Positions 9,289-17,851 of a stretch of DNA of 64,000 nt are shown here, piece after piece. The position numbers and the translations under genes are program-made. The stretch lies in assembly GCF_000155595.1 (NCBI RefSeq), contig NZ_DS989904.1, positions 3,337,720 through 3,401,719 of the forward strand, in the 5' to 3' direction. A model generated the notes under the pieces. The model had not been told where the DNA came from and did not search any database. It worked only from the letters and a program-made list of their open reading frames with translations. This DNA comes from Synechococcus sp. PCC 7335. Its GTDB lineage: Bacteria; Cyanobacteriota; Cyanobacteriia; Phormidesmidales; Phormidesmidaceae. The number at the start of each line of letters is the position of its first letter. The first letter of the stretch is position 1.

Positions 9289-9706
9289 AGGTTAGATCGC
9301 TATAAGAAGATTTTCCTCTCTAAATCTATCTTCTTTTTCGCACTGTTTTGTAGTGCTTGGAACAAACTCATTCTAAGTATGCAAATACTATACTAATAGC
9401 TGAAAGCGACTCGTTCAAAACAGTTCAGTTAGACCGTAGTTTTTGGTTGCTCGCAATCGTTGTTTAGACATTTTACACCGCTGGATTTTACACCGCTGGC
9501 TTCTGTAAATTCATCTGTAGATTCAATTGCGCGTTAGATTGAAGCAACTAAAAGCCTTAGCCTATCAAGGCTAGCTAATTCTCATCATTTTCTTATCTTC
9601 TGTAAATTTTCTCCGTTTGTTTAGTCGAAGCAGTCGCGCACCAGTTTATCTTTAATAGAAACATCCGTTAACAGTCCACTACTAAGTCGTTAGCAGGCCG
9701 CTTCCT
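9289..9706. promoter_or_regulatory. divergent intergenic region between pucR-like gene and QAT transporter operon
   Basis: This 418-base non-coding stretch must hold the promoters of both the PucR-like regulator (leftward) and the transporter operon (rightward). Visible content: a TATACT hexamer near 9389 that could be a -10 element, and a perfect 15-base tandem duplication at 9470-9499 (listed separately). I see no convincing coding capacity and no clear NtcA site (GTA-N8-TAC). Confidence 0.4.
9470..9499. repeat. perfect 15-bp tandem duplication (ATTTTACACCGCTGG x2)
   Basis: Two directly adjacent, identical 15-base copies lie at 9470-9484 and 9485-9499, in the divergent spacer about 210 bases upstream of the transporter start. 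It could be a doubled regulator site or a simple slippage product. Confidence 0.8.
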
Positions 9707-10843
9707 ATGATACCGATGATTCAGTTTGATGACGTAGTGAAAGTGTATCCAGGGTCTGATCAGCCTGCGGTGAACCATTTGACTATCTCTGTGCCCGAAG
9801 GAGAAACCTGTGCCATGATTGGTCCTTCGGGCTGTGGGAAAACAACCGCCATGAAGATGGTAAATCGCCTGATAGAGCCCAGTGGTGGCACTATTTTTGT
9901 AGGCGGGAAAAACGTGCTTAAGCAAGATACAATCGAGCTTCGACGTAGTATTGGCTATGTTATTCAGCAGGTAGGATTGTTCCCGCACTTTACCATTAAA
10001 GACAATGTTGCTCTCGTGCCCGATATGTTGGGCTGGAGCAAAGAGCGTACGGCTCGCCGCGTTGATGAACTGTTGGACATTGTTGGGCTAGATCCGTCTC
10101 AGTTTCGTGATCGCTATCCTAGACAGCTCTCCGGCGGACAGCGGCAGCGGGTAGGTGTTGCTAGAGCGCTGGCTGCGGACCCGCCAGTGATGCTGATGGA
10201 CGAACCGTTTGGTGCAATTGACCCGATTACGCGCGATCGCTTGCAAAATGAGTTCCTCCGTCTGCAAAAGCAGCTTAGAAAAACCATTATGTTTGTCACT
10301 CACGATATTGACGAAGCGCTGAAGATGGGGACGCTTATTTGCATTTTGCAGGTTGGTGGTGTGCTCCAGCAGCTAGATACGCCTAAGAATATTCTCTCTA
10401 AACCAGCTAATCCCTTTGTTGCAGACTTTGTTGGATCGGATAGAGGTTTGAAAAAGCTAACGCTGGTACGGGTGAGTGAGGTCATGCAGACAACGCCTAC
10501 GGTCGGCAACTACAATGACACGGGCGCTGAGGTCATCAGTCAAATGCGGCGGCATGATATGGAAAGCTTGTTTATTGTTGACGATCTACAAAAGCTAGTT
10601 GGCTACGTTACTTTGGAAGATGCTCAGATGAACCCCAGTCGGCTAGCATCACAGATGATTAGCGATATTGTTGCAACTACAGAAGAAGAAGCGACAATGC
10701 GCGATGCCTTTTCAGCGATGCTGAGCTATGGCATTCGTTTTTTACCGGTGATCGACAATCAAAAACACCTAGTTGGCCTGGTGTCTGCAGACGATGCTCA
10801 GCGGCTAATCCGGCAAAAACCAGAAATGGCAGTGGCTAGATGA
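9707..10843 (+). CDS. quaternary-amine (betaine/choline) ABC transporter ATP-binding protein with CBS domains
   Basis: A 378-residue ATPase with Walker A GPSGCGKT, signature LSGGQRQR and Walker B VMLMDEPF, followed by two CBS domains in about the last 125 residues (DTGAEVISQMRRHDMESLFI... and LSYGIRFLPVIDNQKHLVG). This ABC-plus-CBS layout is that of OpuCA/ProV/OsmV, in which CBS modules sense ionic strength. It energises uptake of glycine betaine, proline betaine, choline or similar. It is the first gene of a four-gene plus-strand operon ending at 13686. ATG 9707 is followed by a second in-frame ATG at 9716. Neighbouring demethylase-like genes suggest uptake for catabolism, not only osmoprotection. 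Confidence 0.88.
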   Translation: MIPMIQFDDVVKVYPGSDQPAVNHLTISVPEGETCAMIGPSGCGKTTAMKMVNRLIEPSGGTIFVGGKNVLKQDTIELRRSIGYVIQQVGLFPHFTIKDNVALVPDMLGWSKERTARRVDELLDIVGLDPSQFRDRYPRQLSGGQRQRVGVARALAADPPVMLMDEPFGAIDPITRDRLQNEFLRLQKQLRKTIMFVTHDIDEALKMGTLICILQVGGVLQQLDTPKNILSKPANPFVADFVGSDRGLKKLTLVRVSEVMQTTPTVGNYNDTGAEVISQMRRHDMESLFIVDDLQKLVGYVTLEDAQMNPSRLASQMISDIVATTEEEATMRDAFSAMLSYGIRFLPVIDNQKHLVGLVSADDAQRLIRQKPEMAVAR

Positions 10844-10906
10844 AAACTCCCTTTTCTCAAAGATTCGATCAATAGCAGAAGTCAAATAGAAGAGGAAAGA
10901 TAGAAG

Positions 10907-11587
10907 ATGGAGAATCTAGCTGAGTTTTTTATCAGCATTAAAGACGGATTGCTGTACTACATTCCAGGGGTGGGTCGCCCCGATCGAGTGCTTGAGTTTT
11001 TGCTTGGACATCTGCTGATTACGCTAGTGACGATGATGTTTGCTGTGCTCATTAGCGTGCCAATTGGCATTTTGATTACGCGGGTGCGATCGCTCTACGA
11101 TCCAGTCATCAAGCTCGCTGGAATGCTCTATACCGTGCCTAGCTTAGCGATGTTCGGCGTGCTAGTTCCTATCTTTGGCATTGGCTTTAGGCCCGCCATT
11201 GTTGCGTTAACGCTTTACTCTTTACTCGCGATTATCCGTAACACAGCGGTCGGCATTAACGGTGTTGATCCGGCTGTTATTGAGTCGGCCAGGGGAATGG
11301 GGATGCGCGATCACGCAATTTTGATGCAGTTAGAGCTGCCGCTGGCAATGCCCGTCATTTTCGCCGGTATTCGAATTGCCACCGTTTCCACTATCAGTTT
11401 AGCGACACTGGCATCATTTTTTGGGGCCGACAGCTTAGGTAGCCTAATTTTTGAAGGTATCTCCGCTGGGGGAACACGCAACGACAAGATCGTAGCAGGG
11501 GCAATCGGGGCCGCGTTGCTGGCCATTGTGTTTGACTGGGCGATTAGTCGAATAGAGAACGCTTTACCGGGGTCGGCCGCTCGATAG
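10907..11587 (+). CDS. quaternary-amine ABC transporter permease (OpuCB-like)
   Basis: This 226-residue inner-membrane permease has about five to six hydrophobic segments. The EAA-type loop that contacts the ATPase reads ESARGMGMRDHAILMQLELPLAMPV, typical of OpuCB/OsmW/YehW proteins of the QAT family. It has the usual length. It starts 63 bases after the ATPase gene with an AGAGGAA-type ribosome site upstream, and is followed 63 bases later by a second permease. Together the two would form the membrane channel. Confidence 0.85.
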   Translation: MENLAEFFISIKDGLLYYIPGVGRPDRVLEFLLGHLLITLVTMMFAVLISVPIGILITRVRSLYDPVIKLAGMLYTVPSLAMFGVLVPIFGIGFRPAIVALTLYSLLAIIRNTAVGINGVDPAVIESARGMGMRDHAILMQLELPLAMPVIFAGIRIATVSTISLATLASFFGADSLGSLIFEGISAGGTRNDKIVAGAIGAALLAIVFDWAISRIENALPGSAAR

Positions 11588-11650
11588 ATTCTCGATTGTC
11601 GTTTTAATAGAAATAGACCAAAAGAAAAGAAAAAAAGGGGAGATCTTCCT

Positions 11651-12724
11651 GTGTTCGGAGAGATATTTGATTACATCATCAATGAGTCGCAGGTGTTTAC
11701 CAATGCGCTGAGCGAACATCTCATCATCACGTTTGTTGCATTGGCTATTTCTATTGTGCTTGGCCTTGGCCTTGGGATTTTAGGTTCGCGAGTCGCCTGG
11801 CTAAGAAACTCGCTGCTAACGCTCAGTAAAATTGGCCGAACAATTCCTAGCTTGGCAATTTTGGCATTAGCTTTGCCGCTGCTGGGCATTGGTAAGCCGC
11901 CTGTTCTACTGGCGTTGAGCTTCATTGGTACTTTGCCTGTGCTGGTCAACACGACGATTGGAATTGAGCAGGTAGACGCTGATACGAAAGAGGCGGCAAG
12001 AGGGATGGGAATGCGTGATCGCGCAATTTTGATGCAGCTAGAGCTACCGATTGCCATTCCCATTATCATGGCAGGAGTTCGTACAGCGGCAGTGGTGGTA
12101 GTCGCTAGTGCAACGCTAGCAGCCTTTATTGGCGGCGGTGGCCTTGGTGATTTGATCTTGCGCGGACATTCTCTCAATCGAGACCATGTGATGCTAGCAG
12201 GCGCACTACCTGCTACCCTCCTGGCATTTTATTTTGAAGAAGCGTTTGGCCGGTTAGAGAGCTGGGCAACCCCCAAAGGGCTAAAAGAACACACAAAAGC
12301 GGCAGTTGGCTTAATGGCTGTGCTCCTCGCCGCAGCAGTTATGCCGTTGATTTTCGGTGTTTTGCTTCCCTGGGATATTACAGTTGATAGCGCGGGTACG
12401 CCAACGGTGCTAACTGGGCTGCATAGTGAGTATCGAGCAGTGGGGTTACCGGTTTTGGTAATGAGCCTGCTGGCGGCTATGCTGCCTCGATTGAAGGGGT
12501 ATGCCTTTGCCATTTCTGCGATTACTGCTGGGCTGGCGATCGCCTCGCTGATATGGCTTACAGTAGGTATAGTAATTAGCGTGGGTCAATTGCAGGTTGG
12601 AATTGGGTTGCTGCTGTTTGCGGTATTTGTGATCGCGCTGATCACAGGCTATGAGTTCATCTTGAATTACCGCGCTCGTCAGGCTGATCCTAGTCGTATT
12701 GTGGCTACCGCTCCCTCTGCGTAG
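11651..12724 (+). CDS. quaternary-amine ABC transporter permease with C-terminal membrane extension (OpuCD-like)
   Basis: A GTG start at 11651 follows a GGGGAG ribosome site. Residues 1-210 form a QAT permease, with the same EAA loop as its partner (EAARGMGMRDRAILMQLELPI). From about residue 215 to 357 the protein continues with roughly four more hydrophobic segments, so it is much longer than the usual ~215-230 residues. The extension resembles no domain I can name. Extended YehY-type permeases with extra N-terminal helices exist, but here the addition is C-terminal. Sequence of the first part clearly marks it as the second permease of this importer. Confidence 0.82.
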   Translation: MFGEIFDYIINESQVFTNALSEHLIITFVALAISIVLGLGLGILGSRVAWLRNSLLTLSKIGRTIPSLAILALALPLLGIGKPPVLLALSFIGTLPVLVNTTIGIEQVDADTKEAARGMGMRDRAILMQLELPIAIPIIMAGVRTAAVVVVASATLAAFIGGGGLGDLILRGHSLNRDHVMLAGALPATLLAFYFEEAFGRLESWATPKGLKEHTKAAVGLMAVLLAAAVMPLIFGVLLPWDITVDSAGTPTVLTGLHSEYRAVGLPVLVMSLLAAMLPRLKGYAFAISAITAGLAIASLIWLTVGIVISVGQLQVGIGLLLFAVFVIALITGYEFILNYRARQADPSRIVATAPSA

Positions 12725-12771
12725 GCAACTGTTTGCTAACGTTTGTTTTATCTCCCTTGAGGATGACTTTG

Positions 12772-13686
12772 ATGTTGAAGAGACGACCCTTTACCCACAG
12801 CTTAATTGGCGCTTCTATAGCGGCTTCTATGACGATCATTACGGCCTGTACCGGTGGGGGAGGTGGGCCAGAAATTAGAGTTGGCTCAAAGGATTTTACT
12901 GAGCAATACGTCCTTGGCAACCTCTACGAGATTTTGTTAGATGAGTCGGGTTTTGATGCAGACTATAAGCCCGCAGGCGGCTCTAGCGAAAACCATCAGG
13001 CTATCGTTAACGGCGATATTGACATTTACCCTGAATACACTGGCACTGCGCTATTAACTCACTTGGGCATGGAGTTTGACTCTAGCATGAGCGCGGATAC
13101 GGTTTATAGCACGGTAAAAGATGCCTATGCTAACGACTTTGAGCTAGCGGTACTAGAGCCTACAGACTTTAACAACACCTACGTTTTGGTAATGACTAAG
13201 CCAAAAGCAGAAGAGTTAGACATCAAAAATGTCAGCGATTTATCTACTAAAGGTGGCGATCTAACCTTTGGTACCACTCAAGAGTTTACCGAACGAGATG
13301 ATGGTCTTCCTGGATTAAGAGAAACCTATGGTGGATTCAACTTTGAAGAGATTGTTGCGCTTGATCCAGGCCTACTGTATTCAGGCATCGAGGAAGGTGA
13401 GATCGATGTGACTACTGGCTTTGGTACAGACGGACAAATCGCGGCTTACGATTTGCTGGTCTTAGAAGATGACAAGAAATTCTGGCCGCCCTATCCCGCA
13501 GCGCCGATTGTCAGACAAGCAGTTGTCGACGAGCATCCAGAGGTAGCCGAGCTGTTGAATCAGCTTTCTGCAACGATTGACGCAGATACTATGCAAGAGC
13601 TGAATTGGGAAGTCTCGGGTAATGGGCGCGAGGCCGATGAAGTGGCTAGAGAGTTTTTGGAAGAGAATGGTTTGATTGGCAGCTAG
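12772..13686 (+). CDS. quaternary-amine ABC transporter substrate-binding lipoprotein (OpuCC/OsmF-like)
   Basis: About 304 residues. The basic start MLKRRPF, a hydrophobic segment and a lipobox-like IITAC predict a membrane-anchored lipoprotein. The mature protein begins EIRVGSKDFTEQYVLGNLYE and has VNGDIDIYPEYTGTALL, classic for the OpuAC/OpuCC type-F binding proteins of glycine betaine, choline and carnitine. ATG 12772 is preferred (GAGG nine bases upstream) over the TTG at 12733 and ATG at 12763. It is the last gene of the transporter operon. The Trp/Tyr cage residues that would tell the ligand cannot be assigned by eye. Confidence 0.85.
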   Translation: MLKRRPFTHSLIGASIAASMTIITACTGGGGGPEIRVGSKDFTEQYVLGNLYEILLDESGFDADYKPAGGSSENHQAIVNGDIDIYPEYTGTALLTHLGMEFDSSMSADTVYSTVKDAYANDFELAVLEPTDFNNTYVLVMTKPKAEELDIKNVSDLSTKGGDLTFGTTQEFTERDDGLPGLRETYGGFNFEEIVALDPGLLYSGIEEGEIDVTTGFGTDGQIAAYDLLVLEDDKKFWPPYPAAPIVRQAVVDEHPEVAELLNQLSATIDADTMQELNWEVSGNGREADEVAREFLEENGLIGS

Positions 13687-13758
13687 ATGTTAGCAACTGG
13701 CTGTAACGTTGGTTGAAGATAAGACACCTTCGCCTCTAAGCCATGACAAGGAGTGCCA

Positions 13759-13794
13759 GGGCGGAACTCTACTCCTTAGTGAAGCGTTCCGCCC
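13759..13794. terminator. inverted repeat between convergent transporter operon and asnB-like gene
   Basis: GGGCGGAAC at 13759-13767 and GTTCCGCCC at 13786-13794 form a perfect nine-base stem. The right arm lies inside the last codons of the asparagine synthase gene. Because the two operons converge here, it may act as a bidirectional terminator. There is no clear T-tract, so this is tentative. Confidence 0.35.
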
Positions 13795-15266
13795 CACCTA
13801 CCAATGACCTTAGCCGCGTCTGGATGGGGAAAATGCTGCTCAAAAATGCGGTAGTAGAATAGCTCTTCTTGAGTATCAACAGGCAGTCCCTGCAACTTTG
13901 CTGCGGCTAGCGCTTCTTGAGAAATTTCAGCCTTAGCGTGATGTTCTAGGAGGCCTGAAGACGCGCATCCTTGGGCAAACTCCATCTTGTCACGCCAGAC
14001 AATCTCCTGTGGCAGCAAGTCCTCAAACGCTTTGCGCAGTAGCCATTTCTCAGGTCTAGAAGGGGACTGGAGCTTCAGTTGCGGGTCGATGCACATGCAG
14101 CGTTCGATAAAGTCAATGTCTAAAAACGGCACCCGCCCTTCTAAGCTATGGGCCATCGTCATGCGATCAACTCGCTGTAGATTGAGGTTGTGCAAACCCT
14201 GAAGAATTGCGATCGCCTCTCGATGCAGTTTCATAGAATCGTCGTATTCAGCGAAGTAGCTATAGCCTGCGAAGAGTTCATCTGCCCCTTCGCCACTGAG
14301 CACAACTTTGACATATTCACTAGCTAACCGTGAGACCATGTAGCAAGGAATCGCGCTACGAACAAGAGCCGGATCGTAAGACTCTAGATAGTAAATAACA
14401 TCAGACAAAACGGTCTGCATCTCTGCTTCGGAATAGACATATTCGTGATGCACAGTGCCTAAATGTTCTGCAACCAGTCGAGCTGCCCTGAGATCAGGTG
14501 AATGAGACAGTCCCACAGAAAAAGAATGTAGCTCTTTGACCTGTTGTTTCATCAAGGCAGCAACGATACTTGAATCTAGACCGCCACTGAGGAAGACACC
14601 GACAGGGACGTCAGACATTAGCCGTTTTTGAACGCTCTGGGTCAGCGACTGCCGAATATCGCCAACGATAGTGTCGACGTCTTTCTCGAAGGTGACTGTC
14701 TTAGGCAGCTGATAGTAAGGCACCAAGCCTGCTTGAGAGTGATAGTAGTGGCCGCTGGGAAACTCGTAGATCCGCTCAGCGCAGTTGACCAATGCTTTTA
14801 GCTCGGAAGCAAAGAATATAGTGTCGTCTGTAGTTCCGTAATACAAAGGTTTAACGCCAACGCAATCGCGCCCCGCTAGCCATTCCTCGCCATCACTAAT
14901 AACAAAGCTGTACATCCCCTCTAAATGCTGAACCAGCTCTTTGCCAAACTGCTGAAAGAGGGGTAAGAGAATCTCACTGTCTGCTTCTGTTTGGAAGGAA
15001 TAGTCCGAGAAATGGTGCGATCGTAATTCTCGAAAATTATATATTTCACCATTACAAATGCTGTAGAGCTGTGTTGGTACAGCTTGCATAGGCTGATGTC
15101 CACCAGCCACATCCACAATAGAGAGACGCTGATGCCCTAGCGCCCAACTATCTCCTTTGGCCACTCCAGTATCGTCTGGTCCCCGATGAACGATATGCGA
15201 CAAAATAGAGGAAACGTCATATTGTGTCGATGCATTAGAACCAAAGACACTAGCGATACCACACAT
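13776..15266 (-). CDS. asnB: asparagine synthase (glutamine-hydrolysing)
   Basis: Begins MCGIASVFG: after Met removal, Cys2 is the glutaminase nucleophile of the class II amidotransferase domain (about residues 1-180). The synthetase half has the PPi loop LSGGLDSSIVAAL and VVLSGEGADELFAGYSYF. It makes Asn from Asp, ATP and Gln. At 496 residues it is shorter than E. coli AsnB (about 554) but keeps both active sites. A specialised amidotransferase of the same family cannot be ruled out. It is monocistronic by layout and divergent from the YaiI-family gene. Confidence 0.85.
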   Translation of the reverse strand: MCGIASVFGSNASTQYDVSSILSHIVHRGPDDTGVAKGDSWALGHQRLSIVDVAGGHQPMQAVPTQLYSICNGEIYNFRELRSHHFSDYSFQTEADSEILLPLFQQFGKELVQHLEGMYSFVISDGEEWLAGRDCVGVKPLYYGTTDDTIFFASELKALVNCAERIYEFPSGHYYHSQAGLVPYYQLPKTVTFEKDVDTIVGDIRQSLTQSVQKRLMSDVPVGVFLSGGLDSSIVAALMKQQVKELHSFSVGLSHSPDLRAARLVAEHLGTVHHEYVYSEAEMQTVLSDVIYYLESYDPALVRSAIPCYMVSRLASEYVKVVLSGEGADELFAGYSYFAEYDDSMKLHREAIAILQGLHNLNLQRVDRMTMAHSLEGRVPFLDIDFIERCMCIDPQLKLQSPSRPEKWLLRKAFEDLLPQEIVWRDKMEFAQGCASSGLLEHHAKAEISQEALAAAKLQGLPVDTQEELFYYRIFEQHFPHPDAAKVIGRWGGTLH

Positions 15267-15631
15267 AATTAATCCTTTACGTCTTGGTTTCTGCGTTGTC
15301 AGCGTAACACGGCAAAGTTACCTCATTTCTCTCGACTTAGGTGATGATGCCTCGTTGGCATTGCTATCAGCTGGATCGAGTTCGTTATGACAGGAGGTGA
15401 TGTTTTATTCATCACCTGGCTTATTCATCGACTGATTGACGGCCGTATCAGGCTAACTATGGTCATTTCCCAGGGTAGATAACGCACTTTCTTTTTCCCA
15501 TTTAGCGTTATTCCTCCCACTAATGAGCGAACTGCCAAACCTCGATGGATACTGAGCAGCGACTAAAACGCGTCCGTCTTATAAAGCACTAAACTTAGAC
15601 ATACGGAAAAAAGAGGTATGGAGAGAAATCC
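15267..15631. promoter_or_regulatory. 365-bp divergent spacer with a hairpin
   Basis: Non-coding spacer between asnB-like (leftward) and YaiI-family (rightward) genes. It holds a perfect inverted repeat, AGGTGATG (15395-15402), seven-base loop, CATCACCT (15410-15417). It could be an operator or mRNA hairpin for the asparagine synthase transcript. I recognise nothing else. Confidence 0.35.
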
Positions 15632-16078
15632 GTGAAGATATGGGTAGACGCAGATGCTTGTCCTAACGCTATCAAGGAAATTATCTTTCGAGCTGCAAGG
15701 CGGACGAACTGTCAACTGACGCTAGTGGCTAATTATCCGGTGCAAGTACCTACCGATGTACAGATGCTGGTGGTACCTCCAGGATTTGATGGAGCTGACA
15801 ATAAAATTGTAGAACTGCTAGAATCAGGCGATTTAGTGATTAGTGCAGACATTCCACTGGCGGCGAAAGTGCTAGAAAAAGGAGGCTATGTCTTTACACC
15901 CAGAGGAGAGGAGTATACTGCTCGCAATATTGGTGATCGGCTCTCGGTGCGAAATTTTCTAGAGTCTTTTAGAGGCGGCGCAGAGCCTATAGGTGGCGGG
16001 CCGCCGCCTCTAAACAACAAAGACAAAGCTAACTTTGCAAATCGCTTGGATCGATTCTTGGCAAAGCATCATCAGTAA
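15632..16078 (+). CDS. YaiI/YqxD family protein (DUF188)
   Basis: A 148-residue protein beginning [21 protein letters not shown], with [18 protein letters not shown] and [20 protein letters not shown], the diagnostic blocks of the YaiI/YqxD (DUF188) family. The acidic residues (D6, D8) and D of SADIPLA suggest a PIN-like nuclease fold, but the biochemical role is unknown. The GTG start at 15632 follows a GGAGAG ribosome site. Length matches the family. Confidence 0.85.
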   Translation: MKIWVDADACPNAIKEIIFRAARRTNCQLTLVANYPVQVPTDVQMLVVPPGFDGADNKIVELLESGDLVISADIPLAAKVLEKGGYVFTPRGEEYTARNIGDRLSVRNFLESFRGGAEPIGGGPPPLNNKDKANFANRLDRFLAKHHQ

Positions 16079-16188
16079 GGAGTTGGATTTGGACAATTAA
16101 GAGCGAAACCTACTAATGGCAATCAGTACTTCAACATTTCCTCATATCTTTTCTATAGGGTAGAAGCATCACAGCTTTGCGGTAAACA

Positions 16189-16338
16189 ATGATGCTTTTA
16201 AATATCCTGACGTCTCTTAGGCAGCAGATCAGACAAAACCAGGCAGCCTGGGGAACTCTAATGCTTTTTGCTGCTGGTTTGATCATCTTACTTAGCCTAA
16301 TGACTCTCATGCCCTATTCTGCCTCTGCAATTGAATAA
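16189..16338 (+). CDS. possible 49-residue single-pass membrane protein
   Basis: A short open frame starting at tandem ATGs (16189, 16192) encodes a basic/polar N-terminus (LTSLRQQIRQNQ) followed by one strongly hydrophobic segment (TLMLFAAGLIILLSLMTLM) and a short tail. The composition is that of a real small membrane protein, not random sequence. The ribosome site is weak (GCGGTAAAC). It lies between the YaiI-family gene and the TetR gene. Function unknown. Confidence 0.35.
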   Translation: MMLLNILTSLRQQIRQNQAAWGTLMLFAAGLIILLSLMTLMPYSASAIE

Positions 16339-16383
16339 GGTTTTGCTTTTGAGTTTGGAGGTGAGTTCAGGCTAGATCACTGG

Positions 16384-17610
16384 CTAATTCTTTTTCTGAT
16401 CGATTGCCAGAGCCTGTTCTAGTGCTGCTTTCTCTTTTGCACGACGAGCGTAAGGTTCGAGTTCTTGAAAGCTCATCCCGGACAAGATGCTCAAGTTTTC
16501 TATGCTCATCCCCTTCATCAGAAGCTCAATGCACCAAGTCTGGCGTGCCTGAAAAGGCGTTGCACGGTTACCTGTGATGGTTGTAGTCCCACTTGCAATC
16601 GAGTTCCATAGGGCTAGTAACCCAGCGGTTTCTAGTGCCTTACTATCAGCTGAAACAAACACTGTAGTCTTTTCATCTGGCTGGGATTTAATCCATTGAG
16701 TCAGCGGATTCTTTAAATAGGTGCCGTAGCGATTTCCCATGATCCAACGGTTCACGGGTACCTGCCGCTGCCGAGAGTTAGCGATCTTGTCGGTAATCGT
16801 TAGCAGGTGCTGGCTTTTGGTAGCAAAAACGCAAGGTGAGGTGAGCTCTGCAGCTTCTTCTATGGTTATCCCAGCGCCAAAGAGGACATAGACTAAAGCA
16901 TATTGCTGCGGGCCTAGTTTCTTAGCGGTTTGAAAAAGCGATCGCACGACTTCAGCAGGTAGATCAATCACCGCATTGTTTGACGCTGCGGGGACGGTGA
17001 GAGTATTACTGGCTTCATTGTTACTTTCAATAGCATCCTCTGCTTGATTTTGCAGTTGAGACAAATCGTTTAGCATTTGCAGAAAATTTGTTTGGTCTTG
17101 CCAAAGACCACCGCTGCTTGCCGATAATATGACATGGCCAATGACTAACGTATTCAGTAGGGTAGCGGTGGCTTCGATAGAGAGCCCTGACCACGCAATT
17201 TGAGTACTGCGTAGATAGCCTTCGGTTTGTAGGTTGGCTTGCTTTAGGACTTGACCTAGGGCTTGGCGGTTTTCAAGGGGTGATTGACCTGATTCGCAAA
17301 TGAGTGATCGCGTGAGTTCTGGTATTTGCCCTAACAGCTCTAGAGTCGTCTCCCCATAAGCGATCAATGGCTGGTTTGAACCGGCAACTTCTGACAGTGC
17401 TGCTTGCATTCTATCTAGGACCGGGGCTTCTTTTAAAACGGCTAGAAGCAAGCCTTGCTTGCTACCAAACTGTCTAAAGAGCGTAACTTCATTAACGCCT
17501 GCCCGCTCTGCAATCTCTTTTGTGGTTGTGGCAATAGTCCCTTTTTGGATGAAGAGCTCTAGCGCCGATTTTACAATTTTTTCACGGCTAGACAACCTTC
17601 TTTCAGCCAT
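16384..17610 (-). CDS. TetR-type regulator fused to a degenerate tyrosine-recombinase-like C-terminal domain
   Basis: 408 residues, about twice the usual TetR length. Residues 1-60 are a TetR helix-turn-helix (TTKEIAERAGVNEVTLFRQF), and 70-190 the helical ligand domain. After a Ser/Asn/Ala-rich linker (195-215), residues 217-400 follow the outline of a phage-integrase catalytic domain. YVLFGAGITIEEAAEL matches the usual ATGLRxSEL block, and ATPFQARQTWCIELLMKGMS plus a downstream Tyr (Y387) matches the HxLRHTFATxLLxxG block. R356 and Y387 are kept, but the other catalytic His/Arg positions are lost, so recombinase activity is unlikely. The desaturase lies divergently next to it. Confidence 0.7.
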   Translation of the reverse strand: MAERRLSSREKIVKSALELFIQKGTIATTTKEIAERAGVNEVTLFRQFGSKQGLLLAVLKEAPVLDRMQAALSEVAGSNQPLIAYGETTLELLGQIPELTRSLICESGQSPLENRQALGQVLKQANLQTEGYLRSTQIAWSGLSIEATATLLNTLVIGHVILSASSGGLWQDQTNFLQMLNDLSQLQNQAEDAIESNNEASNTLTVPAASNNAVIDLPAEVVRSLFQTAKKLGPQQYALVYVLFGAGITIEEAAELTSPCVFATKSQHLLTITDKIANSRQRQVPVNRWIMGNRYGTYLKNPLTQWIKSQPDEKTTVFVSADSKALETAGLLALWNSIASGTTTITGNRATPFQARQTWCIELLMKGMSIENLSILSGMSFQELEPYARRAKEKAALEQALAIDQKKN

Positions 17611-17809
17611 TAGTTCACCGGTAATCTGCTAAGTACATGGTTCATTTAATTCAGGACTATAAGCATCCTACAAGTTCCTCAAATCATCTGAAATCTGAAC
17701 TATCTATAGGCCTTCTACCATTTACGAGCGAACTGGAGACAGCCTCCGGCCTGTAGAAAAATGAAAGCGATACTTGCATGTTTGCGATAGAAGAGCTAAC
17801 TTAGTAGAT

Positions 17810-17824
17810 GTAAGTATTACTTGC
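17810..17824. promoter_or_regulatory. candidate operator palindrome between tetR-like gene and desaturase
   Basis: GTAAGTATTACTTGC is a near-perfect inverted repeat (six of seven arm pairs) in the divergent spacer. A direct repeat TACTTGCATG occurs at 17771-17780 and again at 17818-17827, overlapping it. The placement would suit the TetR-type protein acting on itself and the desaturase. It is a sequence-pattern inference only. Confidence 0.35.
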
Positions 17825-17851
17825 ATGCACTTTAGCATGTACCGGACAATT

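Noticed and set aside
11671-12177. Minus-strand open frame of 168 codons opposite the second QAT permease.
   Set aside because: It is a shadow of the permease gene in the opposite frame; its protein is low-complexity Ala/Ile/Pro/Ser text with no domain.
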